Notes: generated by a model from the letters alone, not told the origin. DNA of 64,000 nt from Diphasiastrum complanatum (GCA_029204225.1 CM055096.1:38385173-38449172), one strand, 5' to 3'. Shown: positions 10,559 through 22,095, counted from the first letter of the stretch. Translations and numbers: made by a program.

Positions 10559-13500
10559 GAGAAAAACTGATGTAAAGTATGCTGTGGCACTATCTCTGTG
10601 CGAGCTGCGTCTCTCTGTCGTTCGAGTAGATGATCGGTGGTGTCTATGCTGTCGTGAAGTTGCAGGCCGTGGCTTGCGGGCTGGCTGTCTCTCTGGTCGA
10701 CGACATGGCCTCTGCCGTCTATGTATGGTGGCATCTGGAATCTCAGCCTCTCCATCAGAGTCACTACTCTCCTGCCTCTGTCTCCGACGGGATAGACACT
10801 CCTATATGCTCAGCTGTATCAGGGGGGAGGTGTCAGCGTCAGGACTCGCCATACGCAGGTCTATCATCTCTCGGATCATCAACGCAACATATTTGGAGTC
10901 CTCATACGATATCAAGGCAGAAAGTGCAAGTGGATGGTCTCGAAACAAGCAGTAGTATCTCCCTCGAATCTCATAGTAAGCTGGGCATCTGAAGAGAAAA
11001 TGAAACTCATCCTCTATATCATGTAGATCACACATACTACAAATCCGCGCATCTCTCGGGATGCCCCTGTATCTACCAGTCTCAATGGCTAACTGGTGAG
11101 AGGAAACCCGGAACTGACCCATCACTATCCGCAGTCTGTGTGAGATATTGTCCACTAGGTATCTGGGTACAATGGGATACCCAGCAGGATCCTGAGATAG
11201 AAAATGTGTCTGATAGAACTCCATCTTCACCCCAGATGAATCCTGCCAAGTGCTCTGAAGATATGCCCTGTATAAGTATCCTCTAATATACTGATGAGTA
11301 CCAGCTGGTAGATCCGTAATGTGAATACTCAATGTGGAGAGGAGACGACACGCCTGGGAATATCACGACAAGGAGTGTCCCTCAGAGTGTAGGTGCTGGG
11401 AGGACGACAGAGCTGCTGCAGCATAGTGTGTGCCTCTACCCTGGAGATCCTCTAGGCGTTGTATGAATGTGACAATATGGAACAATGCCTCTATCTGAAT
11501 AGGGGGGACGACAAACTTTGCCAGTATAATATGATGTGGGATAGAGGGCTTAGCCCGTATCATCTGAGAGAGCATTTGAATCTGAAGTCGTGAGATGCGC
11601 ACCCACTCGGTAGCTGTCAAGCCAGTACTCCATGTCTCTGATGCATATAGAGCTGAGGGAACGACCATAGTGTCAAAGAGTCGGCACTTACTAGTCGCAT
11701 CTCTAACATGTGAGCTGAAGCATAATCTCTCCAACTCTACCAACGATGCATAACCCTTCCGTAGTCGGGAAAATGCCGCCTGTCACATGCTGAATGTGGG
11801 ACCAGAAAATACCACCCCTAGGTATGTGTAGGAGTCAACTACCTCAAGTGGATGCTCCCATAAAAGCACCTGTCGCATCATGAAGGATCTAGAGGTGTTA
11901 AATATCATAACTATGGTTTTGGCCGCATTCACTGATAATCCCCACTGAGTACAAAAAGAGTGAAGCGCATCAAGATGCCGCTGCAAACCTTCCCTCGTCC
12001 TCGAAAGCAAAACCACATCATCAGCATATAATAGGATAGCGATAACGAGGTCACCCAATGTGCATCCCTCACCTCCCTATGCCTGTATAACCTGCTCAAG
12101 CTCGTCTATATATAAACCAAAGAGTGCAGGGGAGAGAGGACATCCCCGCTTAACCCCAATGGTACTCTATATCTTTGGTGATACAACTCCTGATACTCAG
12201 ATACGACCAATAACTCGTCTGTACAATGCCACAACTGCCTGTATGATATCCTCTTCGAGGCCACGGTCCCGAAGTCTCTGTATCAGTAGATGTCGAGGCA
12301 CAGAGTCAAAGGCCTTGCGTCCACAAAGCAGCAGTATACATGCTCTCTCCTGGCCTTAGCTTCCTCAATGATGGATGTCAAGGTGAAAATATGATCCGAT
12401 GTGGTATATCCTGGTCTGAAACCTGCCTGACCTATGGCATGCAGTGCTCAAGTATCCATCTCTGTACTGATCTTTGACTGAACCATAAACCTTGGCAAAG
12501 AGATGACTGATCATGATGGTACGATAGTTGTCGGCTTTCATGGGATCACCGCCTTTATGGATAGGGTGGATAAGGTTTGTGGACCAGGGTGAGGGGAAAC
12601 CAGATGTGATAGAGCGGTTAATAGGAGAGAGAGGAAGGGTGAGAGAATGTCAGCAGCTTGTGTCAAAAGTTCAGCTTCTAGATCATCAAAATCCTTGGCC
12701 TTATGTAGATTTAATCGGTCAATGGCCTCTTCTACTATGGCTGGAGAGAATATATCTGAATTACATGTGTAGGGATGTGTAGGAAGTGGAGGGGTGTCAG
12801 GAACAGTGTACAACGATGTGGCATAGGTTACCCATGTGCTAAGATCTGTGATCTGGGGTGGAGGTGCCCATGAGAGGAATTTTTGCCAAAATGATCGCGA
12901 CGAGGAGCTAAAGAGAAGGTCCATCATCTTCTTCCCCTGGCCGATTTCGTAAGTAATTTTCTTTTTTCGGGTGGTTCTACGGTATACACGGGAAGTCCTT
13001 TACCATATAGGGAAAGTGGCAGCGTGTGTAAATCAAGTCCAGATGAAGTTGGTTACACTCGTGGTCATACCAGGGATTGTGTGGTCGATTATGTCGTAAG
13101 TGCTTGGGCCGTGGAGATGGGAAGGCAAGGGATGCAACGATATGCAAGGTCCGGACAAGAAACAGAGACTGGTCCGTCAAAGTATCGTTGTAAGGGAAAT
13201 GAGTCAGGAGGTCAGATAATGCTTCCTTGTACCTTGGGGTGTTTTGAGGATGATAGCGGTACACTGTTTTGTTGCCGAGAGTTAGGGTATTAGTACATGG
13301 GGTGTGAAGAAGGCCAATAGAGAGAGAGAGGTATGAGTGGTCAGACAAAGTGGTACGGTGAACCAGGAAAGATGAAATGTAGGGAAGGAGAGACGACAAT
13401 CCCATGAAATAGTCAACAACACTACTCCCTCCACTTTGTGGGAAACAAATAAAGTCACCTGAACCAGGCCACTGCAATAAGCCATTATAAATGGCCAATC

Positions 13501-14103
13501 CATGAGCCTCGCCCAACTGAAGCATCTGCTCTTCGTATGTAGTAACTGGACCCTCTGCATCTGCTGATCGTCGCCGGAGGCCAAGATCATCCCAATCTAA
13601 AGCATGTATCCACTGTGGATCATCCTCTGCTCTATGGAACTCTGTCTGCCTGGACCCAGTCCTGGCATTAAAGTCGCCAGCTAAAAGAACATAACCCCGC
13701 TCCTCATATCGGATAATGTCTGAAGAGATATCCGTGTAAGGTGACTCCTCATCTGCTGTGAAAACTGAGGTGTCTGGTGGAAAATAACAAATGGCCAGAA
13801 AGAGATCACGGGTCAATCCCATCAAAGTCCGGTCCACCCGAATCCAAATATAGCGAGCTCGCTCATCCGTATGCACCAACTCGACCCAAGGCCGAATGAA
13901 GTCACGGACTAAGCAGGCCACCCCACAGGTAGACCTCTTTCCGGACTCTCATGTGTCTCTGTGAATAGGAAGAGATCACCCTCCACACAAAAGTCTCTAA
14001 AATCACCAGCAGTAGCCGAGGAGTGAATGCCATTGCAGTTCCATAGCCTCAACCGCAATGCTCGAGGACCCCCCGAACCGCTTAGTCCGAGGGGCCTTAA
14101 TCC
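10559..14103 (-). pseudogene. LINE endonuclease-RT, duplicate 2 (LINE-3)
   Basis: The endonuclease (12977-13921 plus its N-terminus to 14103) keeps GDFNARTGSRQTEF, SVVDYFMG and SDHS. Its N-terminal LWNCNG follows the UAG at 14104 in frame. RT pieces are at 12538-12927 (N-terminus), about 12060-12540 (fingers and palm, frame-broken) and 11783-12058 (LLYADDVVLLS). Thumb and finger pieces are at 11363-11743 and 10802-11332 (ICSMCDLHDIEDEFHFLFRC). The 3' UTR is missing; the sequence ends at the junction with duplicate 1. The two duplicates differ at roughly one base in six or seven by eye. Confidence 0.8.
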
Positions 14104-14106
14104 CTA
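14104..14106 (-). promoter_or_regulatory. In-frame UAG between ORF1 and endonuclease (LINE-3)
   Basis: The minus-strand context is GTC AAA TAG GGA TTA AGG. The linker to LRLWNCNG is open and has no AUG. This is the same site and phase as in LINE-2, LINE-4 and LINE-10. Confidence 0.6.
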
Positions 14107-14868
14107 TTTGACAGAATTCGGAGGATCAATGTATCGAGCCTTGCCATCCCGATAAATTACCCTCTTCCCCAAAGCTTTTGCCTCAATAAATGCTTTTTTC
14201 CGATCCACAACTTGCATGGGAGTGAGATCATCATCCATAAATATAAGTGTACCTCTAAGCTTGGCCCGCTTTTTGATAGCTGCCCGTCTCTCTTCTAGAT
14301 TTGTGAAGCGAACTATGAGTGTAGAGGGGTCTCTCTTGGTTCTCCAAGCTCTATCCAACCCTTCAGAGTGATGGGAGAGTGTGCTTGAGAGAAAGCTGGC
14401 TGCTTCAGTCATTGGATCGTTGGTGTCTTCAACTCCGCGGACCCTAATATTCAGGGCTTTGTATTCTCGCATTCGCTCTTCGGATATGGTGGCCGAAATG
14501 ACTCGGTTGAAGGATGGTGTACCCTCCCTAACATCCTCCTTGAACAGAGAAGCCCACGATTTTGTCTCAGCCTTATGTTGCTCTATCTTCTCTTCCAACT
14601 CTTGAATCTTAGTAGGTTCTCCTTGGTTACTTATTGCTGCCTCCAAAGAATTAATCCGGGCTAACATGATTTCTCGTTCAGCGGCCGTAGTGTGAATGAC
14701 CGTTTCAAGCTGTCCCATTTCTTTCCGTAGAGAGGTGGATTCGTTCTTGATTTGCTCGATGTAGGAGAAAATGTATTGCTCGAATGATTTGGCAGGTGTA
14801 TAGATCTCAGGTATCAAGAAAGAGGATGCAGCGCTGGTGGACGATATCAGAGCTGGAGTTGATTTCAT
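14104..14868 (-). CDS. LINE ORF1 protein (LINE-3)
   Basis: This is a 254-residue open frame. It has the YTPAKSFEQYIFSYIEQ motif, a coiled coil (about residues 30-80), the KSWASLF motif and ISATISEERMREYKALNIRV. An RRM-like C-terminal half follows, with STLIVRFTNLEERR and FMDDDLTPMQVVDRK, then RVIYRDGKARYID. It lacks the long low-complexity N-terminus of the other copies, because the (TC)n tract follows within a few codons. It ends at a UAG that is in frame with the endonuclease. Confidence 0.8.
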   Translation of the reverse strand: MKSTPALISSTSAASSFLIPEIYTPAKSFEQYIFSYIEQIKNESTSLRKEMGQLETVIHTTAAEREIMLARINSLEAAISNQGEPTKIQELEEKIEQHKAETKSWASLFKEDVREGTPSFNRVISATISEERMREYKALNIRVRGVEDTNDPMTEAASFLSSTLSHHSEGLDRAWRTKRDPSTLIVRFTNLEERRAAIKKRAKLRGTLIFMDDDLTPMQVVDRKKAFIEAKALGKRVIYRDGKARYIDPPNSVK

Positions 14869-14880
14869 CAGTGGAGCTGG

Positions 14881-14981
<101 letters not shown>

Positions 14982-15013
14982 AGAATTAGAATTATTATTA
15001 TTAACGTCTTTTG

Positions 15014-15027
15014 GTGCCCAGGGGCAC
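15014..15027 (-). promoter_or_regulatory. LINE 3'-tail hairpin (LINE-4)
   Basis: The stem is gtgcc/ggcac with loop cagg, enclosed by gtctt/aagac. Compared with LINE-2 (atgcc/ggcat), the terminal pair changed on both sides, which preserves pairing. Confidence 0.65.
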
Positions 15028-15215
15028 ATAAGACAAAAGAGAGTACAAAATGTGAGAAGCATTGTCCGCATAAGGACTTATTTACCAATGAAAAGACAGT
15101 AAAACTAAAACTAAAATATCGATCTCTCTGTCTCTAAGAGAAAAAGTATCCAAGCTTGACCACTAGCTGGTGAGGGTACAAAGCAAGAGCTTAACCACCT
15201 GCTCCGCGGAGGAAA

Positions 15216-16343
15216 CTAGCTACGAGCAAGCCGAAAGTAATGAGTGATGGTAGTAGTGGGTCGTGATGTAGGCTGGTGGGAGGCGTATGAAGATCTAGTA
15301 GCACTGGATTGAGCCGAAACTCTCTGTGTCTTCGATCTTCGGACGGGGACGTCAAAATCCGCAACCAAAATATCCACTCTGTCTCGCTTCTGGAAGAACT
15401 GAGTAATGTGAGCCTGACTGGAATCCATATCTGAGAGCGTAGGTAGAAGTGAAGCTCGTAAAATATACATCTCTCTCAAAAGAAGACCCACACATCTAGC
15501 GTCTGGATACTCGAGGAAGGAGCTCAACGTGAGGGGAATATCTCGGTATAAACAATGGTATCGTCCTCTAATCTCATAGTATACTGGGCAGCGAAAGATG
15601 AAATGAAACTCATCTTCCACCTCCTGAAGAGAACAGAGCTGACATATCCGCTGCAATCTGGGAGTGTCTGTGTATCTACCTGTCTCGATAGCAAGCTGAT
15701 GAGAAGAGACTCGAAGCTGTCCTATACGATATCTCAGACCAAAAGATAGCGTCTGTGTAAGATAAACTGGAAGAATAGGCAAGCCCGAAACGTCCAGCCG
15801 TAAAAGATGTGTGCCATAATAATGTAGCTTGACCCTATCTGGATCAGGATGTGACCATATAGTGTGTATGTAGCTCCGGTAGATCTGCTGTCTGATATAA
15901 GCATGGGTTCCATTCGGAAGATCAAGTGCGGATAAACCCCAAGTCTGAAGAAGGGCTGAGACACTGCGATACCAAGAGTGCTTGGCTCCCTGATCCGCAA
16001 TGGTACAAGATGAAGTGAGAGCAGCAACAATGTATCTGGAGGTATCTAGATCTGATACCCTGTGAAGAAAGGTGATGATCTGAAACATAGCACCAACAAC
16101 TAATGGAGGAGAAGCAAACTCGGCTAGTATGATATCATGTGGTACTGAGGGCTTAGCCCGGATTATCCTACTGAGCATGAGAATCTGGATACGAGTAAGA
16201 TCTCTCCATGTATCGCGTGATAAATCAGGGCACCAAGTCTCAGCCGAATATAGCACAACTGGGGAGACAGTAGCAGAAAATAGTAGGCATCTGGTAGCAG
16301 GATCCTGCACATAATAAGTAGAGCAAAATCTCTCCATATGCAC
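15216..16343 (-). pseudogene. LINE RT thumb and CCHC finger (LINE-4)
   Basis: This 375-residue open stretch contains LYSAETWCPDLSRDTW, MLSRIIRAKPSVPHDIILAE and YIRQQIYRSYI. The finger is ICQLCSLQEVEDEFHFIFRC (C-x2-C-x9-H-x4-C), then YYEIRGRYHCLYRDIPLTL. A Ser/Thr/Arg-rich tail ends in TTITHYF. A deletion at its 5' edge, relative to the sister at 20138-21375, puts it out of frame with the upstream RT. Confidence 0.8.
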
Positions 16344-18709
16344 AAGAGCGGGAAAAGAACTCCCAAATAGGTGTAGGAGGTCACGATCTCAATCGGTAGC
16401 CCGTCATAATAGAAAATCACATCTCTCATATGCTGTCTGTTGGTGTTAAACACCATAATCTTAGTCTTCTTAAGGTTAACCGTCAATCCCCAACGCTGGC
16501 AAAAGTGATGTAAAGCAGAAAGGTGACTCTGTAAACCAGCTGCAGAGGATGAGAGGAGAACCACATCATCAGCGTACAAGAGAATGGGGATAATAATGTC
16601 TGCTAGGGGACAGCCCTCTCCACCTTCCTCGCGAATAATCCGCTCGAGGTCATCTATATATAGTGCAAAAAGAGTGGGTGATAAGGGGCAACCCTGCTTC
16701 ACACCAATGGTAGAATGTATCTGTGAGGACCAGCCACTACCATCTCTGAAACGTGCCAAGACTCGCTCATATAAAGTAATGATCGCAGCAATAGTATCCT
16801 CTGAAAAGCCAAGTGAAGACAGTCTCTGGAAAAGAAGATGTCGTGGAACAGAGTCAAAAGCTTTGCGAAAATCCACAAAGCAACAGTAAATTCTCTGTTT
16901 CCGATGTCGAGCCTCCTCAATAATGCATCTCAAAATGAAGATCTGGTCTGAAGTAGAATATCCCGGTCTGAAACCAGCTTGACCCATAGCGTGTAAACCC
17001 TCAGTTTCAGCAAAAGATCCAGTAACTGTCTGTAGTATAGAGCCATATATCTTAGCCAGAGTGTGGCCAATCATAATGGTGCGGTAGTTTCCTACATTCA
17101 TGGGATCACCTGCCTTGAGGATGGGGTGAAGGATATTAGTACACCAAGCCGTAGGAAAACCAGAAGTAACAGCTGTGTTAAAAACATGAGCAATGTAAGG
17201 GGAGATGAGATGTGCTACGGGCTTTAGGAAGTCTACACTTAAGGAGTCATAGTCAGTGGCTTTATTTAGTTTGGCATGTTTAATGGCGTTTTCAACCATG
17301 TCAGGGGTGAAAAGTGAGCAGTGGTCAGGTCTCGGTGAGAGTGAGGTAGGAGGAGAGTCCGTGGTATATAACTCCGTGGCATACTCGATCCAGGATTCGA
17401 TGGCTATGGGGGCCAATGTTGAAGAGTGTCTGGTGAAATGTTTCCAGAAAAAAGAGGAGGAGGGTGAATCTAAAGAGTTGATCATTTTTTGGCAGAGTGA
17501 TTGTAGGTACTTGATCTTCTTTGTTCTGGTGGTTCTATGATATTCTTTCTGGCATTGTTTGAGTGTGGCAGGGGAGTGTGACCTGGCATATGTCACATGA
17601 TTGTGAAGAGAGCGGCATTCTGCATCATACCATCTGTTGTGAACACTTCTGTGAGATGATGTCGTTTTGGTGGGGAAGGATGAGGAAGCAGCAGCTAAGA
17701 GGGATGTAGAGAGAAAAGTGGCTTGCTGGTCAATTGGTGCCATGAACGGGAAGTTAGCGAGTAGTTGGGATAAGATTGTGGTGTAATTAGTGAATCCAGA
17801 TTGGGTGAAAGGAATACGTTTATGAGTGGGAAGAGAGCAAGAAACTTGCAAAGAAGAGGTTATGTGACCAAGTGAGATGTGTAAGAGTGAGTGATCGGAA
17901 ATGGTAGGGGGTGTAATGGAGAAATCAGAAATGTGAGAGATCAAAGCAGGTGATCCAATGAAGTAGTCGACCACACTATGTCCTCCACCATGAGGATAGC
18001 ATGTATATGCTGATGAGGAAGGCCACTGTGTGAGGCCATTCAAAATGGCAAGAGCGTGTGTCTCTGCTAGAGTGATCAACTGCTCCCCGAAAGATGTAGC
18101 TGGAGTGTCTGCATCCTGTGATACCCGGTCTAGCCCCATATCCAAAGGGTAAAGCCTGAGAAGATCCGTAGCTGCATGAAATTCGGTTTGTCTAGAGCTT
18201 GTGCGGGCGTTGAAATCACCTGCTAGTAAAATGGAACCCTGCTGAGAAAAGATAGCAATATCATCTGAGAGAGCCTGAAAAGGGTCCCCGCCAAACTCAG
18301 CAAACACTGAGGTCTGTGGAGCAAAATAGCATACAGCTATATAGATGTCCTGAGGTAATCCCAATAGTGAGCCAATAATGTGTAACCAAATATAGCGAGC
18401 GTATCGATCTTGTTTAACCATCTGAACTGTGGTGTCTCTGTATAAACAAGCTACTCCTCCAGATCCTCGACAAGTTTTTCCCCTAACAAATGGACGAAAA
18501 GCAAAATGCCAAGAGTACTCCTGTATATTTGGAAGAGGATGATATAAGGACTCATGAGTTTCAGCCAACAACAAAATGTCGCATTTTCTAATAAAATCAG
18601 CAAAGTCTCCGGCTGATGACGAAGATAAAAAACCATTACAATTCCAGAAGCCAAGTCTCAAATTGGTAGGGGATCTCGGGTAGCTTCTATATCCAGGGGC
18701 CCCTAGTTC
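16163..18709 (-). CDS. LINE endonuclease-reverse transcriptase (LINE-4)
   Basis: The frame is open for more than 800 codons from the UAG at 18710. Endonuclease motifs in order are LGFWNCNG, LLLAETHES, IAVCYFAPQ, LLAGDFNARTSSRQTEF, GGGHSVVDYFIGSP and ISDHSLLHISLG. RT motifs are NYRTIMIGHTLAK, YCCFVDFRKAFDSVPR, GVKQGCPLSPTLFALYIDDL and PILLYADDVVLLSS. Downstream of YLGVLF the frame shifts, so the last residues of this reading are out of register. The linker 3' of the UAG has no AUG; its first residues are Glu-Leu-Gly-Ala-Pro. Confidence 0.87.
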   Translation of the reverse strand, partial: ELGAPGYRSYPRSPTNLRLGFWNCNGFLSSSSAGDFADFIRKCDILLLAETHESLYHPLPNIQEYSWHFAFRPFVRGKTCRGSGGVACLYRDTTVQMVKQDRYARYIWLHIIGSLLGLPQDIYIAVCYFAPQTSVFAEFGGDPFQALSDDIAIFSQQGSILLAGDFNARTSSRQTEFHAATDLLRLYPLDMGLDRVSQDADTPATSFGEQLITLAETHALAILNGLTQWPSSSAYTCYPHGGGHSVVDYFIGSPALISHISDFSITPPTISDHSLLHISLGHITSSLQVSCSLPTHKRIPFTQSGFTNYTTILSQLLANFPFMAPIDQQATFLSTSLLAAASSSFPTKTTSSHRSVHNRWYDAECRSLHNHVTYARSHSPATLKQCQKEYHRTTRTKKIKYLQSLCQKMINSLDSPSSSFFWKHFTRHSSTLAPIAIESWIEYATELYTTDSPPTSLSPRPDHCSLFTPDMVENAIKHAKLNKATDYDSLSVDFLKPVAHLISPYIAHVFNTAVTSGFPTAWCTNILHPILKAGDPMNVGNYRTIMIGHTLAKIYGSILQTVTGSFAETEGLHAMGQAGFRPGYSTSDQIFILRCIIEEARHRKQRIYCCFVDFRKAFDSVPRHLLFQRLSSLGFSEDTIAAIITLYERVLARFRDGSGWSSQIHSTIGVKQGCPLSPTLFALYIDDLERIIREEGGEGCPLADIIIPILLYADDVVLLSSSAAGLQSHLSALHHFCQRWGLTVNLKKTKIMVFNTNRQHMRDVIFYYDGLPIEIVTSYTYLGVLFPLLCIWRDFALLIMCRILLPDAYYFLLLSPQLCYIRLRLGALIYHAIHGEILLVSRFSCSVG

Positions 18710-18712
18710 CTA
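18710..18712 (-). promoter_or_regulatory. In-frame UAG between ORF1 and endonuclease (LINE-4)
   Basis: The minus-strand context is CCT CAA TAG GAA CTA GGG. ORF1 and endonuclease are in the same frame (ORF1 ATG 19630, endonuclease core near 18661). Confidence 0.6.
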
Positions 18713-19630
18713 TTGTGGAAGGTCGAAAAATCTCGGTTTCCCGTCAATAAAAACAACCCTTTGCCCTTTCTCTTTCGCTTCAAGGATAATCTTTTTTCTT
18801 GCCAACCATTGAGTATTTGTTAAGTCATCATCCATATAAATGAAAGTACCTTTAAGCTTTGCCCTAAGCCGAAGGGCAGCATTGCGTTGTGAAAGCGAGC
18901 GGAACTTGATAAACAAAACATTGTCATCAAATTTACTACGCCAAGCAGTATCAAAACCATCAGCCACATGAGATAACTTGGAAATGAGCAAATCCGTAGC
19001 TTCTTCCAACGGTTTTCCACCATTGGCAATGCCTCTTACTCTAATGTTAAAGGCTTTTTTGGCCCTTCTGGCTTGTTCACCCAAAACTGTCTCCAAATCG
19101 TTTTCCTTCGGAAAAGATGAAATCTGAGAGTGATTACCTTGCTTAAGGATCGATGTCGTTTCTTCAACCTGTTTTGCGAGTGATGAGAGTTTGCTGCCCA
19201 TATCATCCGGTTTGAAGAGTGCTGCCCACGTTTTCGTCTCCTCGACTTGTTTCTCCAAGCTATTGATCTTGTTGGAAGTCTCCTCCAAGGCACTTTTTTC
19301 TGCAATTCGTTGCTTAAGATATATATTTTCTTGCTCAAGCTGCTCCACACGTTCCGTGACACCAAAAAGATCCTTAGCTAACTTGCTATTTTCAGCTTCA
19401 AAGAGGTGTAGTTGTTTCTTAAGTCCAAGAATTTCTTGTCGGATAAAACTAAGATCATAAGCAAAAAGACTTTCGGTAGGTTTGGAAGGAGTGTAGTCAA
19501 TGGCAGCCATGTTGACAGGAATGTCACTAGTTTCTATCACCGAAGACGGCTCCTCCATCACTACCGGTGATGGGGGGGTGTCCAACAGGGAGGGGGGTGT
19601 AAGAACACCCCCCTTTTTCTTAGGTGCCAT
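18710..19630 (-). CDS. LINE ORF1 protein (LINE-4)
   Basis: The ATG at 19630 gives MAPKKKGG, the same start as in LINE-5, so I prefer it to an upstream start at 19771. The protein is about 306 residues. It has a basic start, a Pro/Ser-rich stretch, then YTPSKPTESLFAYDLSFIRQE and a long heptad-rich coiled coil (about residues 85-170, with ETKTWAALF inside). The RRM-like half has FNIRVRGIANGG, NVLFIKFRSLSQRN and FIYMDDDLTNTQWLARKK, then RVVFIDGKPRFFD. It has no internal stop. The role inferred from family resemblance is RNA packaging. Confidence 0.82.
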   Translation of the reverse strand: MAPKKKGGVLTPPSLLDTPPSPVVMEEPSSVIETSDIPVNMAAIDYTPSKPTESLFAYDLSFIRQEILGLKKQLHLFEAENSKLAKDLFGVTERVEQLEQENIYLKQRIAEKSALEETSNKINSLEKQVEETKTWAALFKPDDMGSKLSSLAKQVEETTSILKQGNHSQISSFPKENDLETVLGEQARRAKKAFNIRVRGIANGGKPLEEATDLLISKLSHVADGFDTAWRSKFDDNVLFIKFRSLSQRNAALRLRAKLKGTFIYMDDDLTNTQWLARKKIILEAKEKGQRVVFIDGKPRFFDLPQ

Positions 19631-19834
19631 AGGAGGCGGTAAGCAGATGGAGGACAGTGTAGACAAACGGCCAGGCGTAGCAGCGCAGGGCAGCGTAGGG
19701 CAGGTGCGAAGGTCAGCACTGCAGCGCCAGCAGGGCGGACAGCAGCGCCAGCAGGGCGGGTGGGCGCGCAAGAGAGAGAGAGGGCAGCAGCGCTAGCAGG
19801 GCGGGCAGCGCACCAGCAGGCGGGCAGCGCACCA

Positions 19835-19836
<2 letters not shown>

Positions 19837-19891
<55 letters not shown>
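19837..19891. repeat. (GA)n microsatellite
   Basis: About 55 bases of GA between LINE-4 and LINE-5. Confidence 0.98.
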
Positions 19892-19893
<2 letters not shown>

Positions 19894-19932
19894 CAGAATT
19901 AGAATTAGAATTATTCTTATTAACGTCTTTTG

Positions 19933-19946
19933 GTACCCAAAGGTAC
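19933..19946 (-). promoter_or_regulatory. LINE 3'-tail hairpin (LINE-5)
   Basis: The stem is gtacc/ggtac with loop caaa. Relative to LINE-4 (gtgcc/ggcac), the middle pair changed on both strands, a compensatory pair. The outer gtctt/aagac pairing is retained. Confidence 0.65.
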
Positions 19947-20137
19947 ATAAGACAAAAGAGATTACAAAAGGTGAGGAGCATTATCCGCATACGGACTTAT
20001 TTACTAGTAAAAAAGAGAAGAAGACAAAAAACTAGCATGCCTATCTCGCTATCTCTAAGAAGAAGAAGTATCCAAGCTTGACCACCAGCTTGCAAGGGTA
20101 CAATGCACGAGCTTAACCACGTGCTCTGCGGAGGAGA

Positions 20138-21157
20138 CTAGCTACGAGTAAGCTGAAAATAATGAGTGATAGTAGTAGTGGAGCGTGCTGTAGACTGGCG
20201 AGAAGCCCGTGAAGATCTAGTGATCCTGGATCCAGCAGAAGTATGTGAGACTCTTTGTGTCTTCGATCTCCGAGTGGGGACTTCAAAATCCAAAACAGAA
20301 ATGTCCTCTCTGTCTCGCTTCTGGAAAAACTGGGTAATATGAGCCTGACTGTGATCCATATCTGTGGTAGGTAGAAGTGAAGCTCGTAAAGTATACATCT
20401 CTCTCAATAGAAGACCTACACATCTGGAGTCTGGATACTCGAGGAACGATCGCAACGTGAGAGGGGTATCTTTGTATAAACAATGGTAACGCCCCCTGAT
20501 CTCATAATATACTAGACAACGAAAGATGAAATGGAACTCATCCTCCATCTCATGAAGAGAACAAAGGTGACATATCCTCTGCAATCTGGGAGTGTCCGTG
20601 TATCTACCCGTCTCAATGGCCAGCTGATGAGAAGAGACTCGGAGCTGTCCCATACGGTACCGTAGACCAAAAGATAATGGCTGTGTAAGATATGCTGGAA
20701 GGACAGGCGTACCTGTAGTATCCAACCGTAGTAGATGTGTGCCAAGGAAATGTATCTTGACCTTATCAGGGTCGGGCTGTGACCATATAGTGCGTATGTA
20801 ACTACGATAAATATGCTGTCTGATATACGCATGAGTCCCACTCGAAAGATCAAGTATAGATAAGCCCCAAGTACGAAGAAGGGCTGAGACACTGCCAAAC
20901 CAAGAATGCTTGGCCCTTTGTTCAGCAATGGTGCGTGATGAAGTAAGAGCAGCAACAATATATCTGGAAGTGTCTAACTCTGATATCCTGTTAAGAAAGG
21001 TAATGATCTGAAACATAGCACCGATAACCAGGTGAGGGGAAGCAAACTCCGCTAATATGATATCTTGTGGCACCGAGGGCTTAGCCTTAATCATCCTGAC
21101 AGTGGTAGAAATAGTAAGCATATGGTAGCAGGGTCCTGTACATAATATGTGGAACAA
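20138..21157 (-). pseudogene. LINE RT thumb and CCHC finger (LINE-5)
   Basis: Most of this open stretch parallels LINE-4. It has IRQHIYRSYIRTIW and the finger ICHLCSLHEMEDEFHFIFRC, then YYEIRGRYHCLYKDTPLTL and a tail ending TTITHYF. The first residues are out of frame, because a deletion near 21100 removed sequence after PATICLLF. Confidence 0.8.
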
Positions 21158-21650
21158 AATCTCTCCATATGAACAAGAGAAGTGTGCGCCTTACGGAGTC
21201 TGGTGAGGGCTGCCGGTCGGAATGTGAGTAGCGGACCAGAAAAAAGTACTCCCAAATAAGTGTAAGAGGTCACAATCTCAATCGGCAGCCCATCATAATA
21301 AAAGGTCACATCTCTCATATGTTGTCTATTGGTGTTGAACACCATAATCTTGGTCTTCTTAGTATTAACCGTCAATCACCAAAGCTGATAGAAGTGATGT
21401 AAAGCAGAAAGGTGTCTCTGTAAGCCAGCTGCAGAGGATGAGAGAAGAACCACATCATCAGTGTATAGGAGAATGGGTATAATAATATCTGCTAAAGGAC
21501 AGCCCTCTCCACCTTCCTCTCGAATAATCTGCTCGAGGTCATCAATATATAGTGCAAAGAGAGTAGGAGATAAGGGGCAGCTCTGCTTCACTCCAATAGT
21601 AGAATGGATCAGCGAGGACCAACCACTACCGTCCCTGAATCGCGCCCAAG
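21091..21650 (-). pseudogene. LINE RT palm fragment (LINE-5)
   Basis: Two overlapping pieces encode IGVKQSCPLSPTLF, then PILLYTDDVVLLSS, in which the catalytic YADD has become YTDD. After a stop, TKKTKIMVFNTNRQ and SYTYLGVLFSGPLLTFR follow. This copy preserves the YLGVLF-SGP segment that LINE-4 lost, so it shows what the LINE-4 deletion removed. There is no endonuclease upstream. Confidence 0.8.
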
Positions 21651-22095
21651 CAAGATATTTTGTTGGAAGTTTCGGCCGAAGAAGGTACATGTTCTGCAAG
21701 CCGTTGCTTAAGATATACATTTTCTTGCTCAAGCTGCTCCACCCGTTCTTTGACACCCACGAGATCTAGAGCCAATTTGCCATTCGCCGTTTCAAAAAAG
21801 TGTAGTTGTTTCTTAATGCCGAGGATTTCGTTTCGGATGAAACCAATATCATAGGCATAAAGGCTCCAATAGGCTTGGAAGGAGTGTAATCGACCGTGGA
21901 CAGCTGATGCGTTTCTGTGATAGCAAGTGGATTGTCAGTGAAAATAGAGGGTGCATCAGTAATGCCTTCTAGTGCAGCTAGCGGTGGGATTGCTGTAGGT
22001 GAAATAGCATCCCCCTCTCTCCCAGATGATGGAGGAGGAGAAGAGGTGAATAGAGGGGGGGACGTAGGGGCACCCCCCTTTTTCTTGGGTGCCAT
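21651..22095 (-). pseudogene. LINE ORF1 N-terminus (LINE-5)
   Basis: The ATG at 22095 gives MAPKKKGG, as in LINE-4. A Ser/Pro stretch and DYTPSKPIGAF follow, then the start of the coiled coil in shifted frames. The RRM-like domain is missing because of the internal deletion near 21650. Confidence 0.75.
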
